Shown here piece after piece: positions 63,418-64,000 of a stretch of 64,000 nt of DNA. Below the pieces are notes generated by a model that made no database searches, was not told the DNA's origin, and saw only the letters and a program-made list of their open reading frames with translations. Source of the stretch: Pseudomonas sp. B21-056. GTDB lineage: Bacteria > Pseudomonadota > Gammaproteobacteria > Pseudomonadales > Pseudomonadaceae. The translations under genes and the position numbers were made by a program. The stretch spans positions 1,302,001 to 1,366,000 of the forward strand of contig NZ_CP087203.1 in NCBI RefSeq assembly GCF_026016325.1, in the 5' to 3' direction. The stretch's first letter is position 1. Each line of letters starts with the position of its first letter.

Positions 63418-64000
63418 CGCACCGCCTCCCGTGCTCCGGCGGCGTAGCGGCGTTCAAGCCTGCGCAGAATGAAATTGGACGCGCTGGTAATCAGCAGATA
63501 GATCAGCGCCGCCAGCACCAGGAAGTAGAACAGTTGATAGGTGCTCTTGCCCGCATCCTGGGCCGCCTTGACCAGGTCGGCCAGGCCGATGATCGACACC
63601 AGCGCCGTGGCCTTGAGCATCACCATCCAGTTGTTGCCGATCCCCGGCAGGGCAAAGCGCATCATTTGCGGAAACACCACGAAGCGGAAACGCTGGCCAC
63701 GCTTGAGGCCATACGCGGTGGCGGCTTCGACCTGGCCCCTGGGCACCGCGAGGATCGCGCCGCGAAAGGTTTCGGTGAAGTACGCGCCATAGATGAAGCC
63801 CAGGGTAATCACCCCGGCGCCGAATGGGTCGATCTCGATGTATTCCCATTCCATGAAATCGGTAAAGGAGGTCAGCCAGGTTTGCAGGCTGTAGAAAATC
63901 AACAGCATCAGCACCAGGTCCGGCACACCGCGAATCAGCGTGGTATAGAGCTGGGCCGGGATTCGCAGCAGTTTGACCGGGGACAGCTTGGCGCTGGCGC
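63414..64000 (-). CDS. aotQ: Arginine/ornithine ABC transporter permease AotQ (truncated by window end)
   Basis: The open frame runs to the window edge, so the true start is outside. Translation beyond the internal ATG gives LYTTLIRGVPDLVLMLL, which is the conserved N-terminal region of HisQ-type permeases. The EAA loop EAATAYGLKRGQRFRFVVFP is present. It pairs with AotM. Confidence 0.93.
   Translation of the reverse strand, partial: ASAKLSPVKLLRIPAQLYTTLIRGVPDLVLMLLIFYSLQTWLTSFTDFMEWEYIEIDPFGAGVITLGFIYGAYFTETFRGAILAVPRGQVEAATAYGLKRGQRFRFVVFPQMMRFALPGIGNNWMVMLKATALVSIIGLADLVKAAQDAGKSTYQLFYFLVLAALIYLLITSASNFILRRLERRYAAGAREAVR

Overview
The window is chromosomal DNA from a Pseudomonas of the P. 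fluorescens complex. The support is the high GC content, the abundant Pseudomonas REP repeats (cores like GTGGGAGCGAGC paired with GCTCGCTCCCAC), the recA-recX, erdR-dgkA-finR-fpr and rimO-kup gene orders, and protein sequences close to known Pseudomonas families. Species cannot be fixed from the sequence alone.

Region 1 (1-25452) is the tailocin locus next to cinA/recA. It holds two complete contractile-tail modules in series. The first (617-12597) is P2-like, in the order of R-type pyocins: V, W, J, I, fibre H, fibre chaperone, sheath FI, tube FII, E/E', tape measure, U, X, D. The second (12964-24251) is Mu-like: tail terminator, DUF2635, sheath L, tube M, gp41/42, tape measure, N, P, gp45-gp48, fibre, fibre chaperone. 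There are no capsid, terminase, portal, integrase or replication genes, so these are tail-like bacteriocins and not a prophage. The lysis genes are split around both modules: the holin lies before the first, and the GH19 endolysin with nested Rz/Rz1 spanins lies after the second. Both modules carry a readable -1 slippery site in the tail chaperone gene. REP elements and a 45-bp tandem repeat fill the gaps between tail genes.

Region 2 (25524-40070) is core genome. It contains cinA-recA-recX with a LexA box before recA; a LOG-family nucleosidase; a PA3611-like secreted protein; a DTW-domain tRNA modifier; erdR; dgkA; divergent finR/fpr; trmO; a YehS-like protein; an RsuA-like pseudouridine synthase that seems to lack its catalytic Asp; a GNAT acetyltransferase; rimO and kup.

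Region 3 (40282-43763) is a three-gene isonitrile (isocyanide) biosynthesis cluster: a stand-alone PvcA/IsnA-type synthase, a HAD phosphatase, and a single protein fusing a second PvcA-type domain to a PvcB-type Fe(II)/2-oxoglutarate oxygenase. This is the most promising candidate for an undescribed system here.

Region 4 (43877-64000) is again mostly core: the acvB/virJ-mprF aminoacyl-phosphatidylglycerol pair, two initiator tRNAs, dinB with a LexA box, a lipoprotein, proS, ampG, an alkyltransferase-like protein, a DUF481 outer-membrane protein, a cold-shock protein, dcd, the pdeM/DEXH-helicase DNA-repair pair, and the arginine/ornithine ABC transporter operon (aotQ-M-O-P). The aotO-like gene is broken by a one-base frameshift at a homopolymer. 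The window ends inside aotQ.
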